From contig DAOUMS010000001.1 of assembly GCA_034409565.1 (NCBI GenBank), positions 176,962 through 240,961 on the forward strand: a stretch of 64,000 nt of DNA, in the 5' to 3' direction. This document shows positions 8,430-17,367 of this stretch, piece by piece; the stretch's first letter is position 1, and every line of letters begins with the position of its first letter. Position numbers and translations under genes: made by a program. The notes beneath the pieces are model-generated. The model searched no databases. It was not told the DNA's origin and saw only the letters and a list, made by a program, of their open reading frames with translations. Source of the stretch: E44-bin89 sp034409565 (GTDB lineage Bacteria > Chloroflexota > Dehalococcoidia > Dehalococcoidales > RBG-16-60-22).

Positions 8430-9836
8430 CTACCGTTTGCCAGTGGCCAGGACGGTTTCACCAGCTTTTAGGCCGCTGACGATTTCCGCATCGAAACCGT
8501 TGCTGATGCCGACCACCACCGGTCTTTCTTCCAGTTCCTTGCCAACGACGACGTTGACGATGGTGTTACCCTCGCTATCTTTGCTGATGGCGCGGTCCGG
8601 CACCAACAGGACATCAGTGCGGCTGGCCAGAACGATATCGGTCTCGGCACTCATGCCGACCCTGATGCCCGAGCCCTCGGGTACATCAAGCTCGATTTTA
8701 ACGTTGAAGACGATGACGCCGCCGACCTCAAGCGGCAGCGGGTAGATGGTGGCGACCACGCCGTCGAACTCTTTGTCGGGCAGGGCATCAAGGGTTATGA
8801 TTACCTCTTGGCCCACCTCCATGTCAGGAATATCTATTTCATCCACTTCCACGACTAGTTCCATGCTGGTGGGGTCAATCAGGCGCATAATCTGTGTGGG
8901 TGCCATCGTTGGCGACGGTATCATATCACCTTCTTCGGCAGTGACGCTGGCCACTATGCCGTCAAAGGGGGCGACGAGGGTCGCCTCGTTCAGGTCTTTA
9001 TTCGCCTGTTCCACGGAATTTCTGGCCAGTGCCACTGACTGTCTGGCCTGCTCAACGGCCGCTTTCGCCGCTTCTACCTGCAGTTCTTTCAGGTCAATGT
9101 CCTGGTTCAGCTTATCAAGGTTTTTCTGGGCCTGGGTTTCAGCCAGTTCGGCAGCCTCCAGTTGCATCCTGGCGATGGCTACCTCCTCGGTGTCATAGGC
9201 GTTTCTTTTGGCGTCCAGCACTGCCTCGGCAGCTGCCAGCCTAGCCTGTGCGTAGATAATCGTGGCATCGGGCAGGTTCTGCTCCAGTGCGTACTGCAGA
9301 AAGGCCTCGGCGTTGTCCACATCTTTCTGCGCGGTTTCAATATCCGGCCAGGTGTATATGTCGCGGGTTTCATCAAGGTAGTGCTCAGCTGACCTGACGT
9401 CTATCTGCGCGTTGAACAGGGCCAGTTCCAGAGTATCCTGCTGGTCGATGACATTATCAAGGTCATATTCGGCGGTTTTCTGGCTCAACTCTGCCTGGGT
9501 GAGGGTGACTTCGGTCTGGGTAAGCGCATATTCAGCCTGTTCCTTGGCCAGCTCCAGGGAATCAATGTCAAGCTCGGCCAGAATGTCACCCTTGGTCACC
9601 CGGTCGCCCTTCTCCACGTATATCCTGGCGATGCGGCCACCGCTGCTAAAGCTCAAATTCGCATCCGTTGCCGTCTCAATATTGCCACTGCCGCTGACGG
9701 TAACCAGCAGGTCTCCCTTTTCCACCTCAGCATACTTTTCTACCTCCGTTTCCGTCTCGCCCAGGGGGTTGCAGGCGGTAACCGTGGTCAGGACGAGCAG
9801 TATTAAAAAAGCGGCGATGATTCTTAACTTCTTCAT
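8430..9836 (-). CDS. MacA/HlyD-type efflux adaptor lipoprotein
   Basis: A 468-residue membrane-fusion protein. It has a lipoprotein signal with a lipobox ending VTAC at about residues 19-22, a biotinyl-lipoyl half (residues about 35-80), an unusually long coiled-coil hairpin (about 85-280) rich in A, E, Q and L, the second lipoyl half with DGIVASV, and beta-barrel and membrane-proximal domains. I chose ATG 9836 because GGAGG lies 7 nt upstream and the signal peptide begins there; an in-frame ATG 36 nt upstream lacks such support. It is cotranscribed with the ATPase and permease. Confidence 0.9.
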   Translation of the reverse strand: MKKLRIIAAFLILLVLTTVTACNPLGETETEVEKYAEVEKGDLLVTVSGSGNIETATDANLSFSSGGRIARIYVEKGDRVTKGDILAELDIDSLELAKEQAEYALTQTEVTLTQAELSQKTAEYDLDNVIDQQDTLELALFNAQIDVRSAEHYLDETRDIYTWPDIETAQKDVDNAEAFLQYALEQNLPDATIIYAQARLAAAEAVLDAKRNAYDTEEVAIARMQLEAAELAETQAQKNLDKLNQDIDLKELQVEAAKAAVEQARQSVALARNSVEQANKDLNEATLVAPFDGIVASVTAEEGDMIPSPTMAPTQIMRLIDPTSMELVVEVDEIDIPDMEVGQEVIITLDALPDKEFDGVVATIYPLPLEVGGVIVFNVKIELDVPEGSGIRVGMSAETDIVLASRTDVLLVPDRAISKDSEGNTIVNVVVGKELEERPVVVGISNGFDAEIVSGLKAGETVLATGKR

Positions 9837-9868
9837 GCTGTGCCTCCAGGTAAAAAATACATAATACC

Positions 9869-10372
9869 TCACTCACGACCTTGTTTTACCACTTGGGCAC
9901 CCTTCTGGTGTTCTTTTTCCCATCTTGCCAGCAGGGTAGGGAACTCCTGTTCCAGAAAAGTATACACATCAAGCATCTCCTCCAGCCATTTCCTGGTGAC
10001 CAGAGTTTTAGCACCGAGCAACTCCAGCCCGTGTTCGGCGAGCTGCCGCACCATCCTGATTTCACCGGTAAGCCCGCGACCTATCATATGCTGCCAGGCA
10101 TCGGAGCGCAGCCGGAAATAGTCATGTCTGACTCCGGGCAGGCTGAGGCGCTCGATGAGGCCGAGCTGGATGAGGAGACGGGTCATGGTGCTGATGGACC
10201 CTTTACTGGCCATTAGGGCTTCGGTAAGCTGTTCCATTGACTGGTGTGGGGGGTCGGAAACGAGCAGCCAGCCCAGAATGCGGCCGGCCATGCGGGGAAT
10301 GCCGGTCTGCTCGAAGACAATACCGACTTCCTCGGCAAACTGTTTTTCTCCTGCCTGGAGCTTGCTCTTCAT
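9869..10372 (-). CDS. GbsR/MarR-family transcriptional regulator of the efflux operon
   Basis: A 167-residue winged-helix protein of the GbsR type. The N-terminal FAEEVGIVFEQTGIPRMAGRILGWLL block is the family hallmark, followed by SMEQLTEALMASKGSIS as the recognition helix region and a long C-terminal helical part. It is the first gene of the efflux operon. It sits right behind a consensus promoter with overlapping TATAG/CTATA repeats, so autoregulation and control of the pump are likely. The ligand is unknown. Confidence 0.85.
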   Translation of the reverse strand: MKSKLQAGEKQFAEEVGIVFEQTGIPRMAGRILGWLLVSDPPHQSMEQLTEALMASKGSISTMTRLLIQLGLIERLSLPGVRHDYFRLRSDAWQHMIGRGLTGEIRMVRQLAEHGLELLGAKTLVTRKWLEEMLDVYTFLEQEFPTLLARWEKEHQKGAQVVKQGRE

Positions 10373-10394
10373 TCCACGTTCCTCAGCACTATTT

Positions 10395-10420
10395 TATAGT
10401 CTATATTATAATGTGTATAG
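10395..10420. promoter_or_regulatory. Candidate operator: three TATAG/CTATA half-sites over the -10 region
   Basis: TATAG (10395-10399), CTATA (10401-10405) and TATAG (10416-10420) alternate in orientation. They form an 11-bp and a 20-bp palindrome that cover the -10 box and part of the spacer. The placement fits a site for the GbsR-like regulator encoded immediately downstream. Confidence 0.45.
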
Positions 10421-10433
10421 AACGTTTTGTCAA
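10405..10433 (-). promoter_or_regulatory. Consensus sigma70 promoter of the gbsR-like efflux operon
   Basis: On the minus strand TTGACA (10428-10433) and TATAAT (10405-10410) both match consensus exactly, with a 17-nt spacer. The predicted start site lies about 25 nt before the regulator ATG. Such a strong promoter suggests tight repression in the resting state. Confidence 0.8.
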
Positions 10434-10507
10434 GACTGAACATATAAAATATTAAAAATTTAATGAAAATTTAACCGAAACAGGGTGAGGAACGGTAATG
10501 AAGCGGG

Positions 10508-11308
10508 TTATTTCCCGAGTTCTTTTGCCCGGCGGTGGGCAGCGGCGACTGCCTGATAGACCAGTGCGCTGAACTTGCCGCTTTCAAACTGCTGCAGGGC
10601 GGCGGCGGTGGTGCCACCGGGCGAGGTTACCATGCGGCGCAGTTCGGCCGGGGATTTCCCGGACTTCTTCAGTAGCTGGCCGGAACCGAGCATGGTCTGC
10701 AATACCAGTTCCTGTGCCGTATCCTCGGCGAAGCCGAGCTTGACCGCAGCCTCAACGAGGCATTCTACAAAGAGGAAGAAGTAGGCCGGCCCGCTCCCGC
10801 TCACCGCGGTGGCCATATCTAGGTATGCTTCATCGGCCATAAAAATTTCTTTGCCCATAGTACCCAGGATGGCCCGGGCCTGTTCTTTTTGCGTTGCGGT
10901 CACCTCCGGAGTGGCCGTCCAGACGCTGATGCCTTCGCCAATCTGGGCGGGCGTATTGGGCATCACCCGGACGACCTGGCGGTGACCGATACCTTTACAT
11001 AATGTATCTATCCGAGCACCAGCGACGATGGAAAGGACAAGCTGGCCCGCTTTGATCCGGCCCTTCAGGTCGGGCATCACCTCGGGCAGGTTCTGTGGTT
11101 TAATCGCCAGAATTATGATATCGCCCTTGGCCGCGGCATCGCGGTTGCTTTCGGTAACGGATATCCGGTAGGTCTGCTTGAGGTACTGACGGCGCTCTTC
11201 CTTAGCGTCACTGACCCAGGTGGTCTGCGGAGTGCTCAGGCCGCGGTGCAGCACGGCGGCCAGTATCGCCTCCCCCATCGCTCCCCCGCCAATAAAGGCT
11301 ATTTTCAT
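10508..11308 (-). CDS. proC: Pyrroline-5-carboxylate reductase ProC
   Basis: ProC reduces pyrroline-5-carboxylate to proline with NAD(P)H. The nucleotide-binding motif IGGGAMGEA is at the N-terminus, and the family signature region ALVYQAVAAAHRRAKELG closes the protein; MPNTPAQIGEG and TAVSGSGPAYFF are the substrate-site blocks. ATG 11308 begins the core (MKIAFIGGG); GTG 11317 three codons upstream is possible. About 266 residues. It lies about 20 nt downstream of leuS on the same strand. Confidence 0.94.
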   Translation of the reverse strand: MKIAFIGGGAMGEAILAAVLHRGLSTPQTTWVSDAKEERRQYLKQTYRISVTESNRDAAAKGDIIILAIKPQNLPEVMPDLKGRIKAGQLVLSIVAGARIDTLCKGIGHRQVVRVMPNTPAQIGEGISVWTATPEVTATQKEQARAILGTMGKEIFMADEAYLDMATAVSGSGPAYFFLFVECLVEAAVKLGFAEDTAQELVLQTMLGSGQLLKKSGKSPAELRRMVTSPGGTTAAALQQFESGKFSALVYQAVAAAHRRAKELGK

Positions 11309-11329
11309 GGTTTCCACAGTTTTTTACAC

Positions 11330-13792
11330 TTACTGCACAACGAAGTTTATCAGCCTGCCGGGCACGTAAATTCTCTTCAGGACTTTCCTGCCTTTGAGGT
11401 AGTCGTTAGCTTTGATGGCCTTCTCCTGGAGTATCTGCGGGAGTTCGTCCTCGGTTATGGATGCCGGCACGGTAATGCGGTCGCGTAGCTTGCCGTTGAC
11501 CTGTACCACCAGCGTTATCTTCTCGTCTCTGGCCAGTGTCTTGTCCCACTGCGGCCAGGGCTGGTTGTGGATGCTGTACGGTCGTCCTGTCCTCTCCCAG
11601 AGCTCCTCAGTGACATGGGGGGTGGTGGGTGCCAGGAGCCGGAGCAGGATATCAATTGACTCTGCCCACGCCCGGGTACTGACGGAGCCGGTCTCCTTCA
11701 CTCTGGCAAGGTAGTTGGTGTACTCCATCAGTGCCGACAGCATGATATTGAAGCGGAACTTTTCCACGTCCTCGGTGGCTTTCCTGATGGTCTGATGGGC
11801 AAAGCGGGATAGTTCTCTTTCCGCCTGACCGGTGCTGTCGGGCGGTGCTTTTTCGTTGGTCTGATAGTCGCCGAGCGCCAGCTGCCAGATGCGGTTCAGC
11901 CAGCGACTAATGCCGCTGATGCTGCTGTCGTTCCACTCGCCGCCCTGCTCCCAGGGGGCCAGGAACATGAGATAGGCACGGACCGTGTCCGCTCCCAGCT
12001 CGGATACGTACGCGTCCGGGGTAATCACATTACCGAGCGATTTGCTCATCTTCTGCTTCTCGGCAATGATGATTCCTTGGTTGAAGAGGCGGGTAAAAGG
12101 CTCGTCGAAGTCGACTATCCCCATGTCGCGCAGTGCCTTGACAAAGAAGCGGGAGTAAAGCAGGTGCATCACGGCGTGCTCGGCCCCACCGGTATAGAGG
12201 TCAACCGGCATCCAGAACTTGACTTTATCGTCGTCGAAGGGGGCGTTGTTGCTATCGGGGCTGGTATAGCGCAGGAAGTACCAAGAAGAACACATGAAGG
12301 TATCCATGGTGTCCGTTTCACGCTTGCCTGGCCCGCCGCAGCGCGGGCAGGTGGTATTGACGAACTGTTCATTGTATTTCAGCGGCGATTCGCCGGTGGG
12401 CCGGAACTCGGCATCTTCGGGCAGCAGCACCGGCAGGTCTTTCTCGGGGACGGGGACAATGCCGCACTTATCGCAGTAGACCATGGGGATGGGCGCGCCC
12501 CAGTAACGCTGACGTGAGATGAGCCAGTCCCGCAGTCGGTAGCTGACCGTCCGCTTGCCCCAGCCCTTTTCTTCAAGGAAGTCTGAAACGGCCTCAATGC
12601 CCTGCTGGCTGGGCAGCCCATCGAAGTGGCCGGAGTTCACCAGGGTTCCCTCTTCAATATAAGCTTCTTCCAGTTCCTCACCCTGCCAGTCCGGCGGTGC
12701 GATGACCACGCGTATCGGGATATTATACTTCTTGGCAAAAGCGAAGTCGCGCTCATCATGGGCCGGCACGCCCATCACTGCTCCCGTGCCGTAGCTCAGC
12801 AGCACATAGTCGGCAATCCAGATGGCAACTTTCTCGCCGTTCAGGCGGTTGGTGCAGTATGAGCCGGTAAAGACACCATCCTTTTCCTTCTCGGTGGACA
12901 GCCTCTCGATTTCGCTGAGGCGTCTTGACCGCTCAATATAGGCGTCAACCTCGGCCTTTCTATCCGGCGTGGTCAGTACCGAGACCAGCGGGTGCTCGGG
13001 TGCGAACACCATAAAGGTAACGCCAAAGGTGGTATCGGGGCGGGTGGTGAAGACCCGGATTTCTTTTTCCGGCGTGCCCGGGCGGTCAAGGGCAAAGGAT
13101 ATCTCCGTGCCCTCGCTGCGGCCTATCCAGTTGCGCTGCATGATTTGAATGCGCTCTGGCCAGTCAATGCCGTCGAAGCTCATCAATTCATCGGCGTACC
13201 TGGTGATGCGGAAGAACCACTGCTCAAGGTCGCGGCGGGTAACGGCGGTGCCGCAGCGCTCGCAGAAGCCGCCGCCCAGCACCTGCTCGTTGGCGAGCAC
13301 CGTCTGGCACTGGGGGCACCAGTTCACCGGCGCCTTGCCCCGGTAGGCCAGGCCGGCCTCGTACAGCTTCAGGAAGAACCACTCCGTCCACTTGTAGTAC
13401 TCGGGAAGGCAGGATACCACCTCGCGGCTCCAGTCATAGATAGCGCCGATGCTGCGCAGCTGGCGGCGCATATTCGCCACGTTCTGCATCGTCCAGGTGA
13501 AGGGATGTATGCCGCGCTTGATGGCCGCGTTCTCGGCGGGGAGGCCGAAGGCATCAAAGCCCATCGGATGGAGCACATTATGGCCCTGCATGCGCTTGAA
13601 GCGGGCGTGGACGTCCGATGGCGCCATGGCATACCAGTGCCCGATGTGAAGGTCACCGGACGTATAAGGAAACATGGTCAGCGCGTACCATTTTGGCCTC
13701 GGGTCATCTTCGCTGACCTGGTAGAGTTTGTCCTTATCCCAGCGCTGCTGCCATTTCTCCTCGATTTCCTGAGGGTTGTACCTGTCTATCAT
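11330..13792 (-). CDS. leuS: Leucyl-tRNA synthetase LeuS
   Basis: A class I synthetase of 820 residues, the bacterial LeuRS size. The HIGH motif is at 49-52 and KMSKS at 581-585. The CP1 editing domain includes a TTRPDT-type motif and the GTGAVMGVPAHDERD block. A zinc-knuckle pair (CPQC ... CERC) is present in the ZN-1 insertion. It starts at ATG 13792 after GGAGG. It is preceded by a leader of about 120 nt with its own promoter and a terminator-like hairpin. Confidence 0.97.
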   Translation of the reverse strand: MIDRYNPQEIEEKWQQRWDKDKLYQVSEDDPRPKWYALTMFPYTSGDLHIGHWYAMAPSDVHARFKRMQGHNVLHPMGFDAFGLPAENAAIKRGIHPFTWTMQNVANMRRQLRSIGAIYDWSREVVSCLPEYYKWTEWFFLKLYEAGLAYRGKAPVNWCPQCQTVLANEQVLGGGFCERCGTAVTRRDLEQWFFRITRYADELMSFDGIDWPERIQIMQRNWIGRSEGTEISFALDRPGTPEKEIRVFTTRPDTTFGVTFMVFAPEHPLVSVLTTPDRKAEVDAYIERSRRLSEIERLSTEKEKDGVFTGSYCTNRLNGEKVAIWIADYVLLSYGTGAVMGVPAHDERDFAFAKKYNIPIRVVIAPPDWQGEELEEAYIEEGTLVNSGHFDGLPSQQGIEAVSDFLEEKGWGKRTVSYRLRDWLISRQRYWGAPIPMVYCDKCGIVPVPEKDLPVLLPEDAEFRPTGESPLKYNEQFVNTTCPRCGGPGKRETDTMDTFMCSSWYFLRYTSPDSNNAPFDDDKVKFWMPVDLYTGGAEHAVMHLLYSRFFVKALRDMGIVDFDEPFTRLFNQGIIIAEKQKMSKSLGNVITPDAYVSELGADTVRAYLMFLAPWEQGGEWNDSSISGISRWLNRIWQLALGDYQTNEKAPPDSTGQAERELSRFAHQTIRKATEDVEKFRFNIMLSALMEYTNYLARVKETGSVSTRAWAESIDILLRLLAPTTPHVTEELWERTGRPYSIHNQPWPQWDKTLARDEKITLVVQVNGKLRDRITVPASITEDELPQILQEKAIKANDYLKGRKVLKRIYVPGRLINFVVQ

Positions 13793-13869
13793 GTATCCTC
13801 CGTTGCCAGAACACTATCCAAACGCTCGCATAGGCAATAAATGAAGCAGAGAAGCGAGATATTGCGAAA

Positions 13870-13889
13870 AGAGGGGTTTATACCCCTCT
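13870..13889 (-). repeat. Hairpin in the leuS leader, terminator-like
   Basis: A perfect 8-bp stem AGAGGGGT/ACCCCTCT with a 4-nt loop is followed on the minus strand by TTTTCGC. It lies between the leuS promoter and the leuS start, about 80 nt upstream of the ATG. A GAGAGGCG stretch just before it could pair alternatively. It could be an attenuator or one copy of a dispersed AGGGG-type hairpin; a similar one is at 29178-29194. Confidence 0.45.
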
Positions 13890-13921
13890 AAAACGCCTCT
13901 CTTCCTTATGTTCACTCCATA

Positions 13922-13951
13922 AGTCTAGCTCAATTGACTGAGGCTCGTCAA
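13922..13951 (-). promoter_or_regulatory. Predicted leuS promoter
   Basis: On the minus strand TTGACG (13946-13951) and TAGACT (13922-13927) are 18 nt apart. It follows the terminator of the DUF5679 gene, giving leuS-proC their own transcription start about 125 nt upstream of leuS. Confidence 0.45.
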
Positions 13952-13982
13952 CAAGCTGCCTCTGGCGCAGCCATGTAGTTTC

Positions 13983-14025
13983 AAAAACAGAGAGACTGGA
14001 TGCTTATTAGCTATCCAGCCTCCCT
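13983..14025 (-). terminator. Rho-independent terminator of the DUF5679 gene
   Basis: Core stem CTGGAT/ATCCAG (13996-14001 with 14013-14018) is extended by partly wobble-paired GA/CT-rich arms. On the minus strand it is followed by TGTTTTTG. It lies about 30 nt after the small gene. Confidence 0.55.
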
Positions 14026-14056
14026 TATATTCTCGACGTCGAAAACTGTAACTTAT

Positions 14057-14197
14057 TTAAGCTTTGCCAATTCGGAACATCTTGGTGCCGCATGAGGGAC
14101 ATACACCCTGAGTTGCCGGTTTGCCATTCTTCATGCGAATTTGCTTGGCGTCTTTCATTTCCCTCTTGGCACGGCACTTCACACAATACGCCTGCAT
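14057..14197 (-). CDS. DUF5679 small zinc-ribbon protein (46 residues)
   Basis: A short gene that is easily missed. The 46-residue product begins MQAYCVKCRAKREM and ends CPSCGTKMFRIGKA. The CVKC and CPSC pairs form a predicted zinc ribbon, and the overall pattern is that of the DUF5679 family as I know it; function unknown. ATG 14197 is preceded by AAAGGAGGGG. A consensus promoter lies upstream and a terminator downstream, so this is a complete monocistronic unit. Confidence 0.85.
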   Translation of the reverse strand: MQAYCVKCRAKREMKDAKQIRMKNGKPATQGVCPSCGTKMFRIGKA

Positions 14198-14235
14198 AGT
14201 TTTCCCCTCCTTTAAGTTTATTAGGATTAGTAGCA

Positions 14236-14264
14236 AGAATAAACTATTCCTTGCCTGTTGTCAA
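14236..14264 (-). promoter_or_regulatory. Predicted strong promoter of the DUF5679 gene
   Basis: On the minus strand TTGACA (14259-14264) and TATTCT (14236-14241) are separated by 17 nt, about 40 nt upstream of the start codon. Confidence 0.65.
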
Positions 14265-14397
14265 TAGCTGTGAAGGTTAAAAAAGCATGAATTTGAGTGT
14301 CATATGACAAAATAACCCTGTAGACTGGTCTTATTTCTTATCTGGTCTTTGTCCTTTGCCCCGATACTTATCCGCTTGGGCCCGCCAGATATGGACG

Positions 14398-14427
14398 TTG
14401 CTCGCAAAGCGGAATATCAACTATAAT
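14398..14427 (+). promoter_or_regulatory. Candidate promoter for the MFS gene
   Basis: TTGCTC (14398-14403) and a perfect TATAAT (14422-14427) are 18 nt apart. The leader would be about 180 nt, so this is only a candidate. Confidence 0.35.
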
Positions 14428-14615
14428 TAGTCAAATCACTGGCGGAAATGGCAACAAAAACCATATTTCCCCCCGACCCTGATTATCCATCCGGTCCACG
14501 GTAGTTCAAACCGGGCAGGCGGGAAGTGTTCAAGCTCGATGACAGCTAGGGTAACTTCTAGCACTACACGGTCAGGTTTAAAAAAGCACTCTCTAATTAG
14601 CGAAAGGAGCGAGTA

Positions 14616-15875
14616 TTGCGGGCTTCTTGGCGATTCAGCGACAGAATATTTTACGGTTGGGTGGTGGTGGCCGTCTTTCTGGTAATTGGCATCACGCTCT
14701 ACGGCATACACTTCTCATTCGGTGTGTTTTTCAAGTCAATTGAGGCTGAATTCAGCCTCACCCGGGCGGCAACCTCGGCCATACTATCCGCCAACATGTT
14801 GCTGGCCGGTCTGTGCTCTTTCTTTGCTGGCTGGGCTTTGGACCATTATGGGCCGAGACGTGTGGTCCTGCTCATGGGTATATTCACTGGTTTGAGCTTG
14901 GTGCTGACCAGCCTGACCAATGCTCGCTGGCAGCTATTCATCACCTATAGCCTGTTACTAGCTATGGGCACCGGCCCCCTTTACGTGGTGCCAATGTCTG
15001 CCGTCTCCCGCTGGTTTGACTGTAAAAGAGGGCTGGCGCTGGGTCTCTCCAGCTTAGGGATAGGGCTGGGAATGATGATCATGGCGCCGTTCGCCACCTA
15101 TCTCATCACCAATTATAGCTGGCATATCGCCTATCTGGTGATAGGGCTGCTTGCCTGGGTAATCGTGGTGCCTTTATCAAGGCTTTTGAAAAGAGACCCG
15201 GGTGAAATCGGCGCGCTACCTGACGGAGTCAAGATTGGCCATGTTGAGCCACCGGTTAAAACAGAGGCTTTGCCCGTGGTTCACCACACTCTCCTGTCTA
15301 TTGTTCGAAATCGTAATTTCTGGATTTTCGTGCCTATCTGGTTCTTGTTTGCTGGCTGTGTATTTCTCATATTTACCCATCTTGTACCCCATATCACCGA
15401 TAGTGGCTTTTCTCCGCTGGAAGCAGCAACAGTACTCAGTCTCATTGGTGTAGCTTCTCTTCCAGGCAGATTATTGATGGGTATTGCTTCCGATAGAATA
15501 GGGAGGAAGCTAACCCCCATTATCAGCACGCTGGTGCAGGCGGTGGTTATAGTGGGGTTGGTATGGGCACAAAGCCTGTGGAGTCTATACCTATTTGCCG
15601 TCGTATATGGTTTCTTTTACAGCGGGCTTGGCACCAGTGGGGGCGCGTTAATAAGCGATACTTTTGGTGTGAAAAATATCGGTGCCGTGTTTGGATTGCT
15701 AGAAGTTGGCTTTGGCATCGGGGCGGCGCTTGGGGCAGCGATGGGAGGATATATCTTCGATGTCAGTGGCAGCTATAAGGCAGCCTTCATGATTGGTGCT
15801 CTAGCCATGCTGGTGGCCACTGTGCTCATCGCGTTTATCAGACGGGAAACAGGCCGGTCTGTTGCTGGCAGATAG
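14616..15875 (+). CDS. MFS transporter, monocarboxylate/oxalate-formate antiporter-like
   Basis: A 419-residue carrier with 12 predicted membrane helices. The N-terminal FYGWVVVAVFLV, the GPRRVVLLMG motif-A-like loop after helix 2, and the RWFDCKRGLALGLSSLGIGLG region match the OFA/monocarboxylate group of the major facilitator superfamily. The start is TTG 14616 with AAAGGAG 6 nt upstream; no ATG near it has a better site. Its substrate is probably a small carboxylate, by family only. It converges with nuoN, the stops being about 10 nt apart. Confidence 0.85.
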   Translation: MRASWRFSDRIFYGWVVVAVFLVIGITLYGIHFSFGVFFKSIEAEFSLTRAATSAILSANMLLAGLCSFFAGWALDHYGPRRVVLLMGIFTGLSLVLTSLTNARWQLFITYSLLLAMGTGPLYVVPMSAVSRWFDCKRGLALGLSSLGIGLGMMIMAPFATYLITNYSWHIAYLVIGLLAWVIVVPLSRLLKRDPGEIGALPDGVKIGHVEPPVKTEALPVVHHTLLSIVRNRNFWIFVPIWFLFAGCVFLIFTHLVPHITDSGFSPLEAATVLSLIGVASLPGRLLMGIASDRIGRKLTPIISTLVQAVVIVGLVWAQSLWSLYLFAVVYGFFYSGLGTSGGALISDTFGVKNIGAVFGLLEVGFGIGAALGAAMGGYIFDVSGSYKAAFMIGALAMLVATVLIAFIRRETGRSVAGR

Positions 15876-15885
15876 GTGGTGTGGT

Positions 15886-17346
15886 TTAGTAAACAAATAA
15901 ATAGGCGGCGAGTTGAGCCAGCCTCATGGCATAGCCCGGGATGATGCCCAGCAGCAGGACACCGATACAGCATAGGAACAGGGCCAGCCGCAGTGCCCCA
16001 GAGGAGGGCACTTTTTCTGCGGAAGCCGCCTCACCCAGCCACATCACCTTGACCACGCGCAGATAGTAGTAGGCGGAGATGACGCTGTTGATGACGGCGA
16101 TTATCACCAGCCAGAGCAGCCCGTGGTGCACCGCAGCGCTGAAGATATAAAACTTGGCCATGAAACCGGCCGCTGGCGGCATGCCCACCAGCGAGATAAG
16201 GCAGAGTGTCAGCGCCAGGGCCAGTAGTGGTGCCCTTTTGCCCATCCCGGAATAGTCCGCAATGAGGTCGCTGTCCAGCTTATTAGAGATGGCGATGATG
16301 GCGATGAAAGCGCCCAGGTTGGTGAAGGCATAGCTGGCGAGGAAGAAGAGGACGCCGCTCTGCCCGAGTATGCTCTCCGCCGATGCCACGCCCATGGCGG
16401 CCAGCCCGACCATGAGGTAGCCGGCCTGGGCGATGCTGGAGTACCCGAGCATACGCTTGATATTGGTCTGCGGTATGGCTAGGATGTTGCCGATGGTCAT
16501 GCTGATTACGGCCAGCGCGGCAAAGATAGCCCCCCAGTGCAGGCTCAGCCAGACGGGCACGCCGAAGGCGGAGAAGAAGACCCGCAGGATGATGGCAAAG
16601 CCCGCCGCCTTGCTGGCCACGGACAGGTAGGCGGTTATCGGCGTCGGGGCACCCTCGTAGACGTCAGGTACCCACATCTGGAAGGGGACAGCGGCAATCT
16701 TGAAGCCGAAGCCGGCGACCAGCAGTACGATGCCCAGTAGCAGCCCGGGGCTGGCTAGTAGTGTCATCGGGGGCAGCGCCTGGAGAATCCGGGCAATCTC
16801 GGAAAGCTGCGTTTTGCCGGTGAAACCGAAGACCAGCGCCATGCCGTAGAGCAGTACTGCCGAAGCAATGGCCCCCAGCAGCAGGTACTTCAGCGAGGCC
16901 TCGGTTGACTTTTTATCTTTTAGGAAACCGACCAGGGCATAGAGGGAGATGCTGGTCAGCTCAAGGGCGATGTAGATGGCAATCAGGTTGGTGGTGGCCG
17001 CCATCAGCATCATACCCAGCGTTGAGAGCAGCACCAGGGCATAGTATTCACCCTGGAAGCGTGAGAACTTGCTGGCGTAATCGGTAGAGGCGAGAATAAC
17101 CAGGAAGGCAATGCCCAGAAAGAGGAGCTTGAAGAAGAGGGCAAAACTGTCCACCGCCAGCATGTTGTTGAAGATGGCCGGGTAGCTGCCGCCCCACATG
17201 GCGATGGTGACGCCACCGGCAATCACCAGACCGGAAAGGCTGACCTGCGCCAACCACCGCTTCTGCTCGATGAATAAGTCGAGCAGGATAACGATGGCCG
17301 CAACCGCCAGCAGCGTTATCTCCGGTATGAACAGGGCCAGGTTCAA
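15886..17346 (-). CDS. nuoN: Complex I subunit NuoN
   Basis: A proton-pumping antiporter-like subunit of 486 residues with about 14 membrane helices. The conserved helix with ASLKYLLLGAIASAVLLYG and the internal lysine and glutamate pattern of the NuoN/Mrp family are visible. The start is TTG 17346 with AAGGAG upstream. It is the last gene of the nuo operon. Confidence 0.94.
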   Translation of the reverse strand: MNLALFIPEITLLAVAAIVILLDLFIEQKRWLAQVSLSGLVIAGGVTIAMWGGSYPAIFNNMLAVDSFALFFKLLFLGIAFLVILASTDYASKFSRFQGEYYALVLLSTLGMMLMAATTNLIAIYIALELTSISLYALVGFLKDKKSTEASLKYLLLGAIASAVLLYGMALVFGFTGKTQLSEIARILQALPPMTLLASPGLLLGIVLLVAGFGFKIAAVPFQMWVPDVYEGAPTPITAYLSVASKAAGFAIILRVFFSAFGVPVWLSLHWGAIFAALAVISMTIGNILAIPQTNIKRMLGYSSIAQAGYLMVGLAAMGVASAESILGQSGVLFFLASYAFTNLGAFIAIIAISNKLDSDLIADYSGMGKRAPLLALALTLCLISLVGMPPAAGFMAKFYIFSAAVHHGLLWLVIIAVINSVISAYYYLRVVKVMWLGEAASAEKVPSSGALRLALFLCCIGVLLLGIIPGYAMRLAQLAAYLFVY

Positions 17347-17367
17347 CTTCTACTCCTTGACATCGTT

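Larger units (their letters stand above)
14198..14615. other. Intergenic region between divergent DUF5679 and MFS genes
   Basis: About 420 nt without a convincing gene. It holds the DUF5679 promoter, a candidate plus-strand promoter at 14398-14427, and a small GCTAG-type inverted repeat near 14546-14563. No RNA gene, known riboswitch or repeat was recognised. Confidence 0.5.

Noticed and set aside
12992..13840. Open frame of 282 codons on the plus strand opposite leuS
   Set aside because: It is a mirror of the strongly conserved leuS gene in GC-rich DNA and has no ribosome site or recognisable domain.
13793..14056. T-box riboswitch in the leuS leader
   Set aside because: The conserved T-box sequence that pairs with the tRNA end is not found on the minus strand.
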